From positions 22,501-86,500 of the forward strand of contig JAWQFJ010017060.1 of the NCBI GenBank assembly GCA_034096865.1: 64,000 bases of DNA, read 5' to 3'. Every line of letters begins with the position of its first letter. Position 1 is the stretch's first letter. This document shows positions 33,861 through 46,648 of the stretch, piece after piece. The DNA is from Theodoxus fluviatilis (lineage: Eukaryota > Mollusca > Gastropoda > Cycloneritida > Neritidae). Made by a program: the position numbers and the translations under genes. Under the pieces are notes generated by a model. The model ran no database searches, was not told the DNA's origin, and worked only from the letters and a program-made list of their open reading frames with translations.

Positions 33861-36841
33861 ACACACCGTGTCTGTAGTCTAAATGCGATAAGTGGCAATT
33901 TCCTTTCCTGTACTTTCACATTTCAAGATAGTTGCTCAACCTCAATTGATTCTTTCCGTTTCATCTCTGATCTTTGTTTGAGTTTAAGCGCTGTTTCCTT
34001 GCCATATAATTATTCGCAGTTTCTGCTGGCTCAGTGGGAGGTCTTAGGGTGCACTTAAACCGCTATGTCGCCGAGCATCTTCTGGAAGACTGAGCTGGTC
34101 CTCCAGAGATGCCATGCTCTGTTTGCCGGCCTGTCTGGGGCCGGGGATGGATGGGGAGAAACGTCCACGGGAAGATAAATCCCTGCTGATCACTAATGGC
34201 AGCTGCAGAGAAAGACGTACCACAGCGAATGCCTGGCCAGCCTTGCCCAAAGTCCAGGAAGCCTCCCTAGCCAGCACTGTACCTGTCTGAGTCGTAGATC
34301 ACAAGGACGGATGAACGACCTCTGAGATGTTTGGCTGTGCCCTGCCCTGAAGCCAGTGTTTAGCTTGTCTAAACAAAGCAAGACAAAAAGGGGTGCTGCA
34401 CTCTATACATTACGTCCGTGTATCGGGAGACTTCACACTGTAGCCCAAACAACTACGATAATGAAAACAAACAGATGGTTTATGCCATCGTTAAGGTTAT
34501 GAGTGGGACTGATGTATGCGAGTGTGATTTTGGGGTAATGTTTCGTAGGTACCGTAATACAAACAGTGAAGGACGGTTTTACTGTGACAGCAGCGTTGCC
34601 TCAAAATTTGAGTTGGACCATTCTTGTGTGACATGGCCTACATGTCATGTACTATCGGGAAGGAAGTGTATCAGATTGACTTTAAAGAGGCGTTCATGCA
34701 TCTGTAGATGATAAGGCTATAACATCAGTTTGAAATGAGGGGCTTTACAGACGTTTGATGATCATATAAAATGTGGTAGACTAAAGCCCTCCATATGAGT
34801 TCTGAGAGGCTGTCAAGTGGAGTACATGTACTGAGGGACCGAGGAAAAGCATTTTGTGAGGTTTTGTAGAGACTGGAGGAAGCCACACCATTTCAAAAGT
34901 GCAGGGGAAAAATCCTTCCGATATATCAAAGGAAATCCTTCATACGCTTTACCCGACTGTTTCAGAGAGATGGAACAAAAAGAATGACAGAGAACATTGT
35001 TGATTTTCATTGTTTGCTCTCTCAAACTGTATAAAAAAGACTTGCATTTTATTGGAGGGAAAAATCAATGAAGATGATCAAAGTTGTTAAACGGTCCTTT
35101 GGGATACAAAAAAGAGGGATAAATCTTTGAAGAATTCTGTCAAAGTTCAGTCATGATCGTGCATATCTTTCGGTGGTTCAAATGACCCTCGCTGAAATTT
35201 CTCCTTGAGGTGAAAGAGTATTATTGGGTTAAGTTTTTCAGGATTCCCTCCTTTTCCTGACGAGGAGCGGTGAAGAACCTGGGACTGAAGAATGTCGTCA
35301 TTGAAATGTGACGCAAGCAGGGGGAACGTGCACTCCTTTGACGCTGTCTCGGGGATGTCCACCGCCGTTCTGGAACGTACAGGAACTGGGCGACTCCCTG
35401 CTTTCACTTGTCTTGTAGAGCAGCCGTAACGAGTTTTATGGGGCCCTCCACTCCCGAAGAAGAAGAGCAAGGAGGGTAATGGCACCATTCCACCTGTCCG
35501 GCCATCGGGCTCGAGGCCACGGCGTTGCGTTGCCGCGGCCATTCAATGACGTTACAACCACCGACATCCGGCTTGGAGAGTCGCTTGCGTCTTCTGCAAA
35601 CGCGCAGGCGTCTGTGGTGATGAAGCGTTTTGCCGTTTTCCCGCGCTCGTCTGAACTCAGACGTCGCTCAAACTCCGCTGCACGTGAGGCAGAGATCGAA
35701 ATCCGGCTTGCGATCCCATTCGACTTGGCGTTCAATCTTCGTCATTCAATTTTAATCGCTAAAAATAGGAACAGTGCCATCTGATCGTTGCACGGGTCGA
35801 AGAAAATGTAGGGGAAGGAGAATTTGCGTCGAGTCCTCTGTCTGGAAGCGCTCACTGAGCCACCGAAGAAAGACCTAGGAAGATATCAAAACAAGAAATC
35901 TCAATCGTGTGACACTGCTGTCAAAATTGGAAACATAAATGTCGATTTCAAGCGACGCTCGATTAAATTCAGTTTCAGTATCGTCGTGGCTGACATTTCC
36001 TTGTTCCAGCTCATGACAACTGCATCAGTTTTGTCCCTTTTCACTTATCCGATCATCTTGCATCACAAGAAAACAATGCAATGCGTCAGAAATGAAATCC
36101 CGTCAGGATTTAAACTCGTTCCAGAGTTGGAAGTTGTCAGGCAAAGTGTGTGTTTTTACACCGGACGTGGCGAAACAACGAAAGACTATCGGTTCGTTAG
36201 TTGATCATCCTGAGGCCGCATGTGTAACTCAATACAAAGTTTTCAGCTGGAGTAAAATTATAGGGTAGGCTGCGACTGCCGAGGCCGAGACCACCTCACA
36301 GGTGTAGCATACGGCAGGATTTGCTGGATGCCCCCTCATCAGCAGGGGCGCGTTGCTTACGCTAGGGAGATTGCAAGATCGTCCGAGGAATTGGCCGGTG
36401 TCAACATGCGTCAACACGATGAAAGCAGATGTAAAGCAGTCAAATGTTTGGCACATGTTGACACCAGCCTATTATTTGCCAAATAGGTAGGCTTAGCAAC
36501 TCCCCCTTGACGTCTCTGGCTGCATTTTATGACTGAGGTTGTCAATGTCAGGGTCCATGCACTCCATGTTGTTGCAGTGGAAAGGCTTGTTGTTGTCTCG
36601 GTCTGGAGAACAGTAAAACGAGCACCATTTTTCAGTGAAGTATTTGTTACCATTTTGAAAGAGATAGGTCTGTGTGTCTGAACCGTACTCTCTCTTCCAT
36701 TTAATGTTCATGATTTTCTTGGGGAATTTTGAAAATAGCTTTCTTCTCGTTACTGCATCGTGTCAGTGAACGCTGAAATGAAAGACTTGTTGAAGTTCTG
36801 TTGTGGGTGATTTTTATTTTGTGTAATGGGTTATGCAACTT

Positions 36842-36845
<4 letters not shown>
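33861..36845. other. Intergenic, no gene assigned
   Basis: The GC-rich part around 35330-35720 is open on both strands for 100 codons, without recognisable motifs. A Cys-containing open frame on the minus strand at 36493-36711 is described separately. Nothing else is supported. Confidence 0.35.
36493..36711 (-). CDS. Small Cys-containing open frame, possible exon
   Basis: The 72-codon frame includes NGNKYFTEKWCSFYCSP and FHCNNMECMDPDID. Five cysteines spaced like an extracellular module and the balanced composition make it look less random than its neighbours. I found no clear acceptor or partner exon and do not recognise the family. It could be chance. Confidence 0.25.
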   Translation of the reverse strand: MNIKWKREYGSDTQTYLFQNGNKYFTEKWCSFYCSPDRDNNKPFHCNNMECMDPDIDNLSHKMQPETSRGSC

Positions 36846-36936
<91 letters not shown>

Positions 36937-36994
36937 GGCTGAATGTAAGAAAGGCACTACTGCCTAATTCACTACCCTTGTAAAATAAAGTTCG

Positions 36995-37080
<86 letters not shown>
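36846..37080. repeat. Two (CT)n tracts around a possible retroelement 3' end
   Basis: Two runs of about 40 CT units flank 36934-37000. That spacer reads as a typical non-LTR 3' end: TACCCTTGTAAAATAAAG followed by TTCGTTCG. Confidence 0.7.
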
Positions 37081-37081
<1 letters not shown>

Positions 37082-37287
37082 GTTCTTTGCCGTTTCCTCC
37101 GCTGAGGACGCTTAGTCGATGAGTTCAAAGCAATCAGGCGAGCTTCAGGGACTTGGGTGCCAAGGCACTCGGAGTGATAGGGAACCAGTTGGAAGACGCA
37201 GGGACCTCACGTGCGTGCCAGCTGTTCTGGCCTCACACATCATCACTGCACACGTCCCGCTCCCTGCCCTGCCCACAATCAGCAGCC

Positions 37288-37406
37288 CCCCTCCCCTCCT
37301 CCCCTTTCCCCCTCCCCCCTCCCCTCCCCCCCCTCCCCCCACCCCCACCCCACCCCCTCCCCCCATCCGCCGGAAATGTTCTGGAAGCATGCGCTCCAGA
37401 TCGCGG

Positions 37407-37490
<84 letters not shown>
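37288..37490. repeat. C-rich block and (CA)n microsatellite
   Basis: A CCCCTCC-rich stretch (37288-37370) is followed by about 40 CA units (37409-37488). Confidence 0.95.
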
Positions 37491-37491
<1 letters not shown>

Positions 37492-37616
37492 TGGTCGAAT
37501 TTTCTGAACGGTTAGTTTTTAACCTCTTTCAACGAAACAAAAAAACAACAACACGTTTTCTGATGCACACGTACATTCACAAACCGGATGTTAGTCCATC
37601 CACCTTTACTGTCCAG

Positions 37617-37619
<3 letters not shown>

Positions 37620-37704
<85 letters not shown>

Positions 37705-37936
37705 TGGATGAAAAGTTATATTACGATGAAATAACTTATTGAAAATACACACGCACGCACACACACAGACACGCACACACACACACACACACACAGACAC
37801 GCACACGCACGCACGCACACACACACATACACACGCACGCTCACACACGCACACGCACACATACACAAACACACGCACACACGCACACACACACATACAC
37901 AAACACACACACACACATACAAACACACACACACAC
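37620..37936. repeat. (GA)n and CA/CACG block
   Basis: About 40 GA units (37620-37700) are followed by a CA repeat with many CACG interruptions (37746-37936). Confidence 0.95.
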
Positions 37937-38417
37937 GATGCCTGTTGATAACTCATCTGTGGTTGATGTCATGGTCAGAGCCATTTGTATTTTCTTCATT
38001 GAAATGTTCGAACCTAGTGTCGTCATCCACGCCTCCCTTAGGCATTGCAACACAACAGTTAGAACAAACCTTTCCCCTGATGTGTTTCTAATCATGGAGT
38101 TGTTCCCGTCTTGTAAGTCTTATCTCTAGTTAGGGCATGCTTAGTCCGTGTTTTTTTCTCTCCGGTATCATGTCTTCTGGAAGAGAAAGATAGCACTGTC
38201 CTCTTTCTCTCATCGACGCAGAAATAAAACATTCACCCCTTGATGAAAACAACGTCTTAACGAAATGAGGACGTGTTCATTGTCGTAAAAGTGACACAAT
38301 ATACAGAAGGGAAATGCATGTATGTATATATATATGTATGTATGTTGAAAGGTTTGCGTAGCGCCAATTTCACTTATTCCTCGAGAGAAAACAAAAGTTG
38401 TCAGTCACTTCTCAAAT

Positions 38418-38420
38418 GAG

Positions 38421-38474
<54 letters not shown>

Positions 38475-38660
38475 ATGAGAGAATAAGAGAATGAGAGAGA
38501 GACCGAGAGAGAGAGAGAGACAGAGAGAGAGGAAGAACGAGAGAGAGAAAGAGAGAATGAGAGAATAAGAGAATGAGAGAGAACGAGAGAGAGAGAGAGA
38601 GAGGAAGAACGAGAGAGAGAGAGAGAGAGGAAGAACGAGAGAGAGAGAGAGAGGAAGAAC

Positions 38661-38694
<34 letters not shown>

Positions 38695-38786
38695 CAGAGA
38701 GAGGAAGAACGAGAGAGAGAGAGAGAGAGAGAGGAAGAATGAGAGAGAGAGATAGATAGAGAGACAGGGAGAGAGAGACAGGGAGT
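38418..38786. repeat. (GA)n block with GGAAGAAC units
   Basis: A GA repeat is regularly interrupted by GGAAGAACGAGAG and AGAATGAGAGAATAAGAG units, indicating higher-order duplication. Confidence 0.94.
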
Positions 38787-39257
38787 CCGACTGTCAAATG
38801 TCAAGAGGAAGACTGTTCTGTAGTCATGGTGATGAGCACTGGAGAAGTCTCTTACCCATGATTCTACACCTGCTCAGAATTCCTGCTGGCAGCTCACTCT
38901 TGGACGAATGGAGGCGACGCTGTGGGTGGTTTTCTCTCAGGAGGCAGCAGAAGTAATATGAAAATAAAGGGAAGCTCTCCTAAATTCCGAATTTGCCATC
39001 AGAGCAACGCAAAGAATTCGATCCTTCCTATCAGCAGATGGTGCGAAACTAAGGGAGGTCCAGATTTCTGCTTATCGATGGCTGATGGCTTTGCTCTGAG
39101 TCCCGGAGAGCCAGCTGAAGGGGCAGGTTGACTCGAGGGAATCTAAACCTGGGCCGAACGCCCTCACTGGCATGCCCGCCACTTTAATGTGATTCGCAAT
39201 CATCAAAATGAAGTAAACCAGAGAATGAGGTATTTAACAACTGTGATCAATGAAGCA

Positions 39258-39870
39258 ACTGGAGCAGCAGCAGCAGCAGCTGCTGAGCAGCAGCAACAAC
39301 AACAACAAAACAATGACGACGATAACAACGATGGTGACCACGACAACAATAACAACAATGCTCCTACAACTACCGCCTCCACCACCACCACCACTACCAC
39401 TTCCACCACCACCACCGCCACCACTACCACCACCACCACCACTACCACTACCACTTCCACCACCACCATCGCCACCACCATCACCACTACCACCACCACC
39501 ACCACCACCACCACCACTACCACTACCACTACCACTACCACTACCACCACCACCATCACCACTACCACCACCACCATCTCCACCACCAGCACCACCACCT
39601 CCACCACCACCACCACCGCCGCCGCACCCCCGCCACCGCCACCACCACCGCCACCACCACCAGCACCAGCACCACCACCTCCATCTCCACGACCTCCACC
39701 ACCACCATTACCACCACCACCACCATTACCACCACCACCATTACCACCACCACCACCATTACCACCACCATCATTACCACTACCACCATTACCACCACCA
39801 TTACCACCACCATCATTACCACCACCACCATTACCACCACCACCGCAGCCACCACCAATACAACTACCAT
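39258..39870. repeat. (CAG)n/(CAA)n to (ACC)n triplet block
   Basis: Short CAG and CAA runs (39258-39310) are followed by more than 500 bases of ACC/ACT/ATT triplets. Long Thr, His and Pro frames result from the repeat and are not taken as genes. Confidence 0.95.
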
Positions 39871-40100
39871 CGCCACAAAGGCGCTCGATTTGCCAGTCGC
39901 AAGGAAAAATCAGACGAAAGCGACTTGGAGGAAAAACGGTCGACAAGAAAGGCGAGAAACGCGCGACCTGAGAGTGAGGGAAAACATCAGAAGTCCCACG
40001 GGGGTTGTGACAGATCACATCGAGAGGTGACCCCAAAAATGTCCGAGTCTTTCGACTCCTTTAAACTTGAGAAAGGAGGCCGGTGTTGGACTTGCTTGCC

Positions 40101-40387
40101 GTTGGTGAAAAGAGGAAAAAAAGAGACTGTTGTCCAACTGTAAGTTTTTTATGTACGAGCTTTCGAAGCTATGTAAGTTCCTTCATCAGGTACAGTGAAG
40201 AGAACGGCCTCGGACGATTGAGCTCGAGCTCATCGATTGGACACTTACAGGGTCTATTTAACTGACAATCGCGCGTTGTTCTCTTCACTGTACCTGATGA
40301 AAGAGCTTACATAGCTTCGAAAGCTCGTACATTAAAAAAACTTACAGCTGGACAACAGTCTTTTTTTTTCTTCTCTTTTCACCAACG
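40101..40387. mobile_element. Foldback element, ~105-bp arms
   Basis: The left arm 40101-40205 and right arm 40278-40387 are near-perfect inverted repeats starting GTTGGTGAAAAGAG and including GTACGAGCTTTCGAAGCT and TTCATCAGGTACAGTGAAG. A 72-base loop lies between. There is no coding capacity. Confidence 0.8.
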
Positions 40388-41366
40388 ACTCCATTCAACA
40401 AAGCAATCAAACTTACATCCAGGACAGCAGTGGAGACAGACCTTGATAAAGTCATGGCAGCCAAGATTTGTGTAGACTGTTCCACCCAAACGTTTGCGAC
40501 TTCGTAAAGTTTGCCAAATTTCAGTGCCAGTGAATTGATTCGGAGTGTATCGAGGCAAAACAGTTTCGACATAATTGTCTACAACTGAACCCGGGTTGTT
40601 TTCTTGTCTTTGAAAAAGTTCCCGTGTCATTTGAGATGCCACCATAATATGTTCTACCACGAGAAACACTGCTGTGATGTCTAAATCGTCACGTTACTTA
40701 TTAGTCAATCGGCAACCTTTTCACCGACTCTCGCTCCAGGACGCAGCCGTGTTCTCTCGGGCTTACACCTTGTCAATTAATGATTGGCTGTTGCCTAGTG
40801 GTCCACCTTGCATCGGCTGTTCGCGAGAAATTATTTGCCTGCTAGGTAGGCAAAGCGAAGCTGATACGGGTGCAGTCAAACAGTTCCTGTCGTGTGGTGC
40901 GCGGTGCCAAGCAGACCAGCGCGGCACTTGTGGAGGACATGTCGGACGATTGTATTCAAATGTAGTATGCAATGTAAGGTAGTTCCACCTCTCCTGAAAC
41001 AGAGACTACTGACTTTCCTTCATTGGCTATGAGTCTTCCTAAACATCGCATACACAGTGGTGAGAAACTCTAGAAGGTCTGCACAATCTCTAGAAGGTTT
41101 GCAGAAACTCTAGAAGGTATGCAGAGATACATGTAGAATCTTGATTTTCCTGGTTCTGACTTCCTGACGCTCTCGGTTGATGGCTACATCTGGCCAGAAT
41201 TCCAGGTGTGGCCGGGAGCGGTGGCACGCCTCTCTAACGTTGCCAGTTCCTGCAGCCCAATGTCTGAACATGTTGGACGGAGCTGGTGTATACAGTCACA
41301 CAATGATCGCATCCTGTTTGCAAAGGTAAAACATGTAGAATATAAGACCGTGGAGGGCCTGACTGG

Positions 41367-41414
<48 letters not shown>

Positions 41415-42949
41415 CAACGACAAAGACGAAGATGACGAGGATGATCATGATAATGCAAAGCTGAAAGTTTGGATTTCAACGTTCACAAAATCTATTTGTT
41501 GAAAACCAAGGGTTCTCTTCTTCAGCATGGACACACATCCAAGTTCGCCTGATCCTACAGATGCCTGTCAGTTGTCGTAGATACTTACGTAGAGCCTGCT
41601 AGACTATTGCTGTCCAGGCATTAGTCACGGCCATAAGTAAGAGCACCATTTTCGGTTTTCAGCAGCTTAAGATAATCACCTCCTCTCCAGCACATTTATC
41701 AATGCCGCAGGAAGCGACGAGGAGAAGAGTTTCGGTGATTGCATGATGGCTTAAAATAACTCTCTTGGCGTCGCGGGTTAATTGGAGGGGTCTAGGTTCC
41801 CTCTGGAATGCGGGTCAGGGGGGTAAAGCCACGCCATCTGACATCAAGTCTGATTTGAAATTGGGATAAGTGATTGGGTGGGTCAATCACGTGATGGTTT
41901 GGCGCCTTGAAAAGTCGACGCGGGTTTCTCGGAATTCATTAGCACCGTGTCGATGGACCGCAGAGGATCGGAGAGCGCGGAGCTCTTATTTCGCTACATG
42001 GGTAGCTTATGAGGATTCAATTCCTCTGTCTCGCCAACAGGGACCTGTCGAAGTCGGCCTTGGGAGGGAAGTTCTTTTAGAACTGTGTGTGGGTCTGGAT
42101 TTGTCAAGGGACAAGATCACGGCCTGGGACGGAGTTGAGGTGAATATACATTTTTACCGTTTGTAGTGGACTGAGACGTGTGAGCGTGGAGACGCGCGCG
42201 TGAGAGTGCAGAGTGAGCGCGAGAAAGAATAGCGCGGGGCTTTTCTCCATTCAAGTAAATTCGTAAGAATTGTTTCTACTAGCACGTCGCCTCGGGGTAA
42301 CTGCTGGAATGGGATTTTTACTCTTTTTCTCGAACTCTGTAAGATTTTTGTCCACGCTGTAACGCCTTGTGGCTAAGGCGGTTTTTTCTCGCGGGAGCGA
42401 GGCTGGTGATGGGTTGTGAACTGTAAGTTGTATAAGGGAGGGGAAATGGGTTTTTTCTCTCTGAATGTTCCACACGGGTGGAAGGATTGGTCGTGACTCG
42501 TGTGAGTTTTTCATTTCAGGCTATATACACACATACGTACGGTTGAAGCTGAAACTGCAGACCTGGTAGACTTACAGTCGTCTGAACGCTGCTTAGCGTT
42601 GCAACTTATCGTCTGAAGCGAGAGCACGTGGACGCTGGTCGCTTAGATGCCGTTGCGTTCATGCGTATGCGCACGTATCCTCTTTCGTGCACTGGTTGGG
42701 CATGAGGGACGTTGGAGACGTCGTTGGGGAGATTTCTGAGTACTACTGCTGTATGTACTGTATTTCTAGCACGGCTCTGGTGCTCTGCCACGAGTCTGTG
42801 ACTAGCCTTGGCTGTTGGGTTACCACAGCATGGGGGCTGCGAAGAGCTATCTGGTCCGTGCGTCGGACGCTGCACTTTGCAGCAGCCTAGGAAGGATCTC
42901 GGAGGACTGGAGCAGGGGCCTGCGACTGCCAGGGGGGCAGCTATCTCGA
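40388..42949. other. Intergenic with short repeats
   Basis: Three AACTCTAGAAGGT-TGCA units lie at 41062-41126 and about 15 GAT triplets at 41367-41415. The rest, including a GC-rich stretch from 41880, holds no recognisable gene. A 96-codon minus frame at 40379-40669 abuts the foldback element and is unrecognised. Confidence 0.4.
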
Positions 42950-43140
42950 CAGTGGATGCGCGAGGAGGCGTACACCCACTTGACCTCGACGATGGATGCG
43001 CGAGGAGGCGTAAACCCACTTGACCCCTGCGGTGGATGCGCGAGGAGGCGCAAACCCACTTGACCTCTACGGTGGACGCGCGAGGAGGCGCCGGACGTTG
43101 ACCTCTACGGTGGACACGTGAGGAGGCGCTGCCCACGTCA
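42950..43140. repeat. GGATGCGCGAGGAGGCG minisatellite
   Basis: About five diverged units of roughly 40 bases contain GCGCGAGGAGGCG and CCACTTGACCTC. They lie in a GC-rich block (42600-43860) with several overlapping open frames that I do not regard as coding. Confidence 0.85.
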
Positions 43141-46100
43141 ACTGCTACGACGGACACTCGAACCAGGGGGCAAGCGACGACTACTTCACGGGGAGTAGGA
43201 CTTCAGCTAGGTGAAAGCTGGACTCGGACGTTCCACGCGGAGGTGGGAACGTGTGTGTGTGTGGTGATTGGAAAGGTTGCGATTCGTTCGATGGATTTAT
43301 TATCAGTCTCAGGAGGAGGACACCTGATCTGGTAAGGCGAAACGTATCTGTCTACCTATCATCACATTTTACTCTCAACGGGACTGGGGTTTGGACTGTC
43401 TCGAGAAGGGGGGTGGGGGGGTGGGGGGGTGAAAGAACTCGTAGGGACGAGGACTGTGGACACGGACTCGCTGGAATGTGTCACGTCATTGCAGGGGGTT
43501 TGGGACGTCAGCACGAGGGGTGTTCCAGGGGAAGTATTGCAGGAGTGGAGCGTGTATTTTCGCTGCAGGGGAACAGCGAGAGGGAAAAGGGGTCTTTTCC
43601 AGGAAAGCTGAGGGGTATTGCTCAGCGGGTTGGAGAGTGCATGCTGCCGGCGTGTTTACGTTCGGCGTGTCCTGCTGGGACCGGTGTTTTTGCCCTGTGT
43701 TGTGGGGTGGATTTTTGAGGTGGATTGGGAAGAGGCGTTTGTTTCCAGGAGAGGAAACAAGGGTGGAGTTCGAGAGTGGTTGTTTCTAGAGCGAGTGACA
43801 ACGCTCGGACGATTGCGGCTCGTCCTAGCGTTGTCCTCCATCTTTGTTGACATTGCTTGTTGACATTTCACTTGTGTTCCGAGCATCCCTATGTCTCGGG
43901 CATTATGATGAATTAAATTTGTTTTGTTTTGCCTTATACTGCTTCAGTGTCATTTATTGTTGTTTGTTTATTTATTCAGTGTCTCTCAAGTTATGGTGGT
44001 GGGGTTTGGTTATGCAAATCCCCTCTCGTGTTAACTTTCCTAATAGGTAATTTCATTATTCCTTTTGGGAGAGGGTGGAAAAACAGCTAAATTTAACAAA
44101 ACGCGACAATCAATTTGCCATGAAAGTCGTACGTGACAACACTGATTATTCTTAGTAAACACGAACATTGTCCAGGATCGCACCTCCTTACGCTGGAAAG
44201 TGAAATCGTTATGAGCTCAATGGGTCTTTGCATGAAGATTGCACAGGACTTTGAGGTCGATATTCTGAAATTGCTCGGTAGATTCGTCACATAAGTCTTG
44301 GCATTCTCATCCCCGTGTTTTGGAGACGTTCTTTGAGACAGTTCTTGTGGAGGGATACTGACCCGCGTGGCATTCCTTCTGGGTGGCTGACATCATATAC
44401 ATCGACTTGGAGCATACAGTGATTGTAATTAGTGCTGCACTGCAGCCTGGCGAGTCGATTTCCACGTTGTTTGATCCACAACCCTTAATTTGAATTCACT
44501 CAGCCTTAACACACACGCCCAAAGGGTCACATCATTCATAATTTTCCTCTCCACGTGCCTGCCGTGCGTTGCAAATACGTCCGGTAGATGAAGAGCAGCC
44601 ATTGATCAAGGATCGCTACCACTAATAGCAGCAACGTTCTACTGTGCTCATCTGCGTATCACATTCCAGAGGTGATGGACAATATGCAGCAACCTCATAG
44701 AGTAGTTCTGCCGCTAATAAGATTTCCCAATAATCACCCCTTCACAATTTTGGAGGAACACAAATTACCCTGATGAAATAGGAGCCATCATCATGTGCCG
44801 TCATCAAGCTAGATAACAGACCGGACACATGGCAGGCTGGTGAGATCATTGGAGATGATGGGAGTGGACAAGGACAGCAGTACTACTGGGCTGGTTTGCG
44901 TCAAAACGATCTATTCACAAATGTAGGGGAAAAGTGCTTCCAGGGATCTCTTGCCATAATCTTGCACCAAATGCCTTTATATTCGAACACCAATGTGTAC
45001 ACCTCTCATCGTGCATTTGGAAAGGTCCTATAGTTACATGGCATTTCTGCATTGGCCTCCTCGGGGAAAGAATGCAAGGAATGTAAAAGAACCACACACT
45101 CATAACGACCTTGCTGTAAAATTTTCGTAATAAAGAAACTGTGTTATAGAAATCATATGCATCAAAACTTAATACAAAATAATCACTCAAGAACCATTAA
45201 AATTTAATAAAGCAGAAAAATATATACATGTATATTTCCTATATTCGCAAATACGGTGTTATAAGGAAAACGGAAAGAGTGGATTGAAATGATAATCAAC
45301 GAGCTGGATAGATAGATTGCGCACATCCGTTACAGGATAACAACAATAGTTTGGTGATGCTAGGACAACACGCAAGATTTCCCTGCAGTGTAGTGAAAAG
45401 GTGAATGAAATTAGACATTTAAAACACTGGAGAGAATTATTCAGAGAGAAATATTCAGAGAGAATTATGCTCCTCCTTATTTATCGAGAGCAATTCTGTC
45501 AATGACGTCATTGTCCTTGTTCTGTGCATGCTAGAGGATTATCGTTCTTCACACATCTTTGCGCTGTGCATAAACGGTGCATGAAAGCTTACATCGATTT
45601 ATCTGATAGGTAGATGTGTTTTACGATGCTTCCTGCGGTCGAATGCAGATACGCTATCCCCAAAACTACACGTTTGCCAAGCGAATCGAGAAGACTTTAA
45701 CGATTTTTATCTTGAAGTGATCGCAGTTATCATATACAAAGACCAATCAATCAGTTCTTTTAATATATCCCTTTCCAAAACCAAAAACTGACTGCTTTTT
45801 TAAAATCTCAATTTTGATACTGACTCCTATATGATCATAGCGATTATTTTTTTTTTAAGTGACCCAACACATGCGAAAACGCGCAGTTTTGATTGCTTTT
45901 GACTAGCATATCATTGTCTAGGGAACGCGCCTCAGGGTTTGGCGATCAGTTTGCTGTTGCGCATGCATAGGGCTCGATCTTCCATCGTGGTTTGAACGCG
46001 CGGTTGGGTCTGAGGGGTCTGACCCTGTCCCTATGCAACCCGGAAGCCTCTTTGACTGCTTGGGGCCACATCTTCTGAGCTACTGGAGTAGGCCCCGGTA

Positions 46101-46432
46101 GCCCGAAGCCAGAGGGGTCTAGCTGGTGAGGAAAGCTTCAAGCAGCTGCGACCGTATGTTTTACCTTGCAGAATTTCTGTGTAATTCTGGAATTCCTATG
46201 AAGTCTCGTGATGGGAAAGTGGAGGAAGTCACACACGAATGATTTAGACACGAGAAGAATATGAGTGGAAGGACTTCTGCCCTGCATTGAAACCACACCA
46301 CCTGAATTCAGCGTGGACGTACAGAAACCATTGAAAAGGTGCAACTGCACGTCACTCGACACCTGCAGGTTCTGCACAGTGGCGTCAGGGGCAAATGTTT
46401 TGAAAACATTTTTCACCGTCGTCGTCGTGGTC
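43141..46432. other. Intergenic, no gene seen
   Basis: A GC-rich part continues to about 43860 and ends in AT-rich sequence with polyadenylation-like ATTAAA. This could be an untranslated or retroelement transcript end, but no termini were identified. From 44 to 46.4 kb no structure is supported. Confidence 0.35.
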
Positions 46433-46612
46433 ATCGCCGTCCTTCTTCCTCCTCCTCCCTTTCCCTCTCCCCCTCCTCCCCTTCCCCCTCCTCCTCCTGC
46501 TCCTCCTCCTGCTCCTCCCCCTTCCTTCTTCCCCTCCTCCTCCTTCTCTTCCTCCCCCTCTCCTCTTCCCCCTCCTCCTCTTCCTCCTTTCCCCTCCCCC
46601 TCCGGATTATGA
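46433..46612. repeat. (CCT)n pyrimidine block
   Basis: About 180 bases of CCT/CTC/TTC triplets are followed by a short CAG run at 46630-46648. Confidence 0.93.
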
Positions 46613-46648
46613 TCGTCATCGTCATCACCACCAGCAGCAGCAGCAGCA

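Noticed and set aside
35147..35784. Possible gene in GC-rich DNA on either strand
   Set aside because: Both strands are open for about 100 codons with no recognisable motif or splice sites.
39189..40143. Overlapping 260-297-codon Thr/Pro/His frames
   Set aside because: All rest on the ACC triplet array, and both strands are open equally.
42606..43863. Several overlapping 60-183-codon frames in GC-rich DNA
   Set aside because: Open on both strands and several frames at once because stop codons are scarce in GC-rich minisatellite sequence; no motif recognised.
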